7,118 nt of DNA from Candidatus Omnitrophota bacterium (GTDB lineage: Bacteria; Omnitrophota; Gorgyraeia; JACOVV01): positions 1-7,118 of the forward strand of contig JACOVV010000161.1 in assembly GCA_016177145.1 (NCBI GenBank). Reading direction: 5' to 3'. The translations under genes and the position numbers were made by a program. Shown piece after piece: positions 4,994 through 7,118 of the stretch; within the stretch, counting starts at the first letter, position 1, and each line of letters opens with the position of its first letter. The notes under the pieces were generated by a model. The model worked only from the letters and a program-made list of their open reading frames with translations. It did no database searches and had not been told where the DNA came from.

Positions 4994-6946
4994 ATGAACC
5001 GACTCCCCTTTCAATACGATCCTTTCCAGAAACAAGCGATGGAATGGATTGACAAAGGAGAGTCGGTTCTTGTTTCCGCCCCGACCGGCGCCGGAAAAAC
5101 GGCGATCGCCGAGTACGCGCTGGAACAAGTCCTAGCGCGGGGCAAAGAAGCGATCTACACCGCCCCGATCAAAGCCCTCTCCAACCAAAAATACCGCGAC
5201 TTCTCCGCCAAATACGGCGACCGGATCGGGATTATCACCGGTGACGTCGCGATCAATCCGCAAGCGCCGATCCTGATTATGACAACGGAAATTTACCGCA
5301 ATACCCTCTTTGAAGACCCCCGCCGCGTTTCAGAAGTGGAATGGGTGATCTTCGATGAATTTCACTACATTGACGACTACGCGCGCGGCACCGTTTGGGA
5401 AGAATCCATCATGTTTTCTCCGGAACATATCCGGTTTTTATGCTTGAGCGCCACGATCCCCAACGTGGAAGAGCTGGCCGACTGGATGGGAAAAGTCTGC
5501 AACCACCCGGTGAATGTCGTCGTGGAAACCCACCGTCCTGTTCCTCTAACTTTTTGCTTTCAATGCCAGGGACAACTTCTCCCTGATTTCAAAGCGCTCC
5601 ACCGCCAAGGGTATCAGAACCAGGGGAACTGGGGCCGCTGGCGTGACTGGGAACGCCGGCGTCCTCATTTTCACGCCAAACCGAACCGGCTGGATACGCT
5701 TATCCGCCACTTGATCGCGAAAGAACAACTCCCCTGTCTCTACTTTACTTTTGGCCGTCAGCGAACGGAGCAATTGGCGCAGGAATTAGGCGAGTTTAAT
5801 TTTTTATCGGCGCTTGAGCAGAAACAAATCCGAAATCTCTTTGAAGAACTTTTAGAAAAGTATCAATTGAACCATGAAAAATCGGCGTACGCCTTGCGGG
5901 ATTTGATTGACCGAGGAATCGCCTATCACCACGCCGGAATGCTGCCGAGTTTAAAAGAGGTCGTCGAGCGGCTCTTCACCAGCGGCCTGATCAAGATGAT
6001 CTTTACGACCGAAACCTTCGCTTTGGGGATCAATATGCCGGCGCGTACCGTTGTTTTTGACGAATTGCGCAAATTCTACGGTTACAAATTTGACAACCTT
6101 CGAACGCGCGACTTTTACCAGATGGCCGGGCGTGCCGGGCGGCGCGGAATGGACACCGAGGGTTTCGTCTACGTTCGCGTGAACCCGAATGACATTCCTT
6201 ATCACGAGGTCTTCCGAATTATCACCGGCAAACCGGAAGCGGTGTTCAGCCAGTTCAACACCGGCTATGCCACAGTTCTCAATCTTTATCGAGAGTTTCA
6301 AGAACAACTCCCGACGATTTACAACCGTTCCCTTCATCATTTTCAATCCTCCAAGAAAGACCGTCACAAGGGATACGAGGCGTTGAGCAGAAAGCTGGCG
6401 CTTTTGCATCAAATGGGTTACCTACACCAGCGCCAACTGACTCCTAAAGGAGAATTCGCTTCATGGATGTACGGTTATGAACTCGCGCTCGCCGAGATGC
6501 AGGAAGAAAGATGGCTCGATACCTTAACCGACATCGAGCTGAACGTCGTGCTCGCCGCGCTCGTCTATGAACCTCGCAAAGGAGAACACCGGCCTCATCT
6601 GGATAAAGGGATCAAGCGGCTGGCGCGCCGCTGTGAGGAATTTACCGATAAGATTCATCATCAGGAGCAACACTATAAAATCCTCCCCCGCACGAAACCG
6701 GCCTATTTTTATCTGGCGCCGGCGATGGTCGCATGGTGTAACGGTCTCCCGTTCGACAAAACCCTGCGTCTCTCGATGGCGGATGAAGGAGAAATCGTCC
6801 GCTATTTCCGGATGGCTATTCAGCTCCTGCGCCAACTCCACCGCGCCCCGACCGTCTCCGATTCTCTCCGGAACAAAGCCCGTAAAGCGATCGAACGAAT
6901 CAACCGCGACGTCGTGGACGCCGAGTGGCAATTGCGGGTTGTTTGA
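4994..6946 (+). CDS. Short Ski2/Mtr4-like DExH-box RNA helicase with DSHCT domain
   Basis: This is a superfamily 2 helicase of 650 residues that probably unwinds structured RNA using ATP in the cytoplasm. Motifs in order: Walker A APTGAGKT (29-36), Ia TAPIKALSNQK (56-66), Ib region TGDV (82-85) and MTTEIYRN (96-103), motif II DEFH (121-124), motif III SAT (152-154), motif IV region CLYFTFGR (248-255), motif V TTETFALGINMPAR (338-351), motif VI QMAGRAGRRG (376-385). The C-terminal part (about 475-640) ends with DEGEIVRYFRMAIQLLRQL (597-615), the pattern of the DSHCT domain of Ski2, Mtr4 and bacterial HelY-type proteins. It is far shorter than eukaryotic Ski2/Mtr4 (around 1000 residues or more) and has no room for their arch insertion. 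Motif II has Phe where DEVH/DEIH is more common. The start at 4994 follows the glutamine synthetase stop by 12 bases, with AGGGG very close upstream, suggesting co-transcription and perhaps coupling. The cellular role (RNA decay, ribosome assembly) is not shown by sequence. Confidence 0.93.
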   Translation: MNRLPFQYDPFQKQAMEWIDKGESVLVSAPTGAGKTAIAEYALEQVLARGKEAIYTAPIKALSNQKYRDFSAKYGDRIGIITGDVAINPQAPILIMTTEIYRNTLFEDPRRVSEVEWVIFDEFHYIDDYARGTVWEESIMFSPEHIRFLCLSATIPNVEELADWMGKVCNHPVNVVVETHRPVPLTFCFQCQGQLLPDFKALHRQGYQNQGNWGRWRDWERRRPHFHAKPNRLDTLIRHLIAKEQLPCLYFTFGRQRTEQLAQELGEFNFLSALEQKQIRNLFEELLEKYQLNHEKSAYALRDLIDRGIAYHHAGMLPSLKEVVERLFTSGLIKMIFTTETFALGINMPARTVVFDELRKFYGYKFDNLRTRDFYQMAGRAGRRGMDTEGFVYVRVNPNDIPYHEVFRIITGKPEAVFSQFNTGYATVLNLYREFQEQLPTIYNRSLHHFQSSKKDRHKGYEALSRKLALLHQMGYLHQRQLTPKGEFASWMYGYELALAEMQEERWLDTLTDIELNVVLAALVYEPRKGEHRPHLDKGIKRLARRCEEFTDKIHHQEQHYKILPRTKPAYFYLAPAMVAWCNGLPFDKTLRLSMADEGEIVRYFRMAIQLLRQLHRAPTVSDSLRNKARKAIERINRDVVDAEWQLRVV

Positions 6947-6949
6947 TTC

Positions 6950-7117
6950 TTATTGACTAATATCTGAAGGAGAAAATAGCTGCAAGGAAGGAATTCGGTT
7001 AAAGGATTGATCGTTTGTGGCTAATTTGGAAGTATTCGCCAGCTTCATATAAACCGGAATAAAGGAATCATTAGTGAGAAAACCGTATTGGCTTCGGAAG
7101 ATTTGACTTTTGGTCAG
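6950..7117 (-). CDS. Possible C-terminal end of an unidentified convergent gene
   Basis: On the minus strand one frame stays open from the window edge (7117) to a TAA at 6952-6950, giving 55 residues. It starts LTKSQIFRSQYGFLTNDSFI and ends LQLFSPSDISQ. The piece is rich in Ser, Asn and Gln with regular hydrophobic residues, and matches no family I recognise. The other minus-strand frames and the plus-strand frames are broken by stops. An open run of this length can arise by chance in AT-rich DNA, so this is tentative. If real, it ends three bases past the helicase stop, leaving no space for a separate terminator between the two converging genes. The base composition is visibly more AT-rich than the helicase gene. 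Confidence 0.35.
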   Translation of the reverse strand: MTKSQIFRSQYGFLTNDSFIPVYMKLANTSKLATNDQSFNRIPSLQLFSPSDISQ

Positions 7118-7118
7118 C

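Noticed and set aside
6567..6956. An open plus-strand frame overlapping the end of the helicase gene.
   Set aside because: It is the shifted frame of a strongly supported helicase C-terminus, with composition (many Ser, Arg, Trp) that does not resemble a real protein.

Overview
The window is bacterial chromosomal DNA with tightly packed genes. I see no sign of phage, insertion sequence, CRISPR or RNA genes. The TlpA-like protein has a lipoprotein signal, and a CcdA/TlpA thiol-redox pair sits beside an ammonium transporter and a type III glutamine synthetase. This suggests a free-living bacterium with a cell envelope that handles periplasmic or extracytoplasmic thiol chemistry. A deep-branching Gram-negative lineage (Nitrospirota-like) is a guess from gene content only. 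The sequence does not fix the phylum.

Layout. Positions 1-321 (minus) hold the start of an Amt-family ammonium transporter that runs off the left edge. Positions 411-2741 (minus) hold a three-gene unit read from right to left: an ArsP/DUF318-type permease, a CcdA-type membrane thiol reductase, and a TlpA-like thioredoxin lipoprotein. The gaps between them are about 20-25 bases. Positions 2742-2872 form a divergent control region with two back-to-back extended -10 promoters. Positions 2873-4981 (plus) encode a type III glutamine synthetase (GlnN type). Twelve bases later, 4994-6946 (plus) encodes a short bacterial Ski2/Mtr4-like DExH RNA helicase. The last 172 bases hold a probable C-terminal fragment of a convergent minus-strand gene (stop at 6950-6952).

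How the genes may work together. Amt and glutamine synthetase III are the uptake and assimilation steps for ammonium, and they bracket the redox/permease cassette. CcdA moves reducing equivalents from the cytoplasm across the membrane, and a TlpA-type thioredoxin is a standard recipient. The permease may transport, or protect against, a thiol-reactive or metalloid substrate, but this is inferred from its family and neighbours. The helicase is probably co-transcribed with the synthetase. No functional link between those two is known to me.

The most unusual sequence feature is a heptanucleotide tandem repeat with an inverted partner (2129-2195). It lies in frame inside the permease gene and adds a lysine- and tryptophan-containing stretch to the central hydrophilic loop of the protein. 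I found no clear case for a wholly new multi-gene system here.
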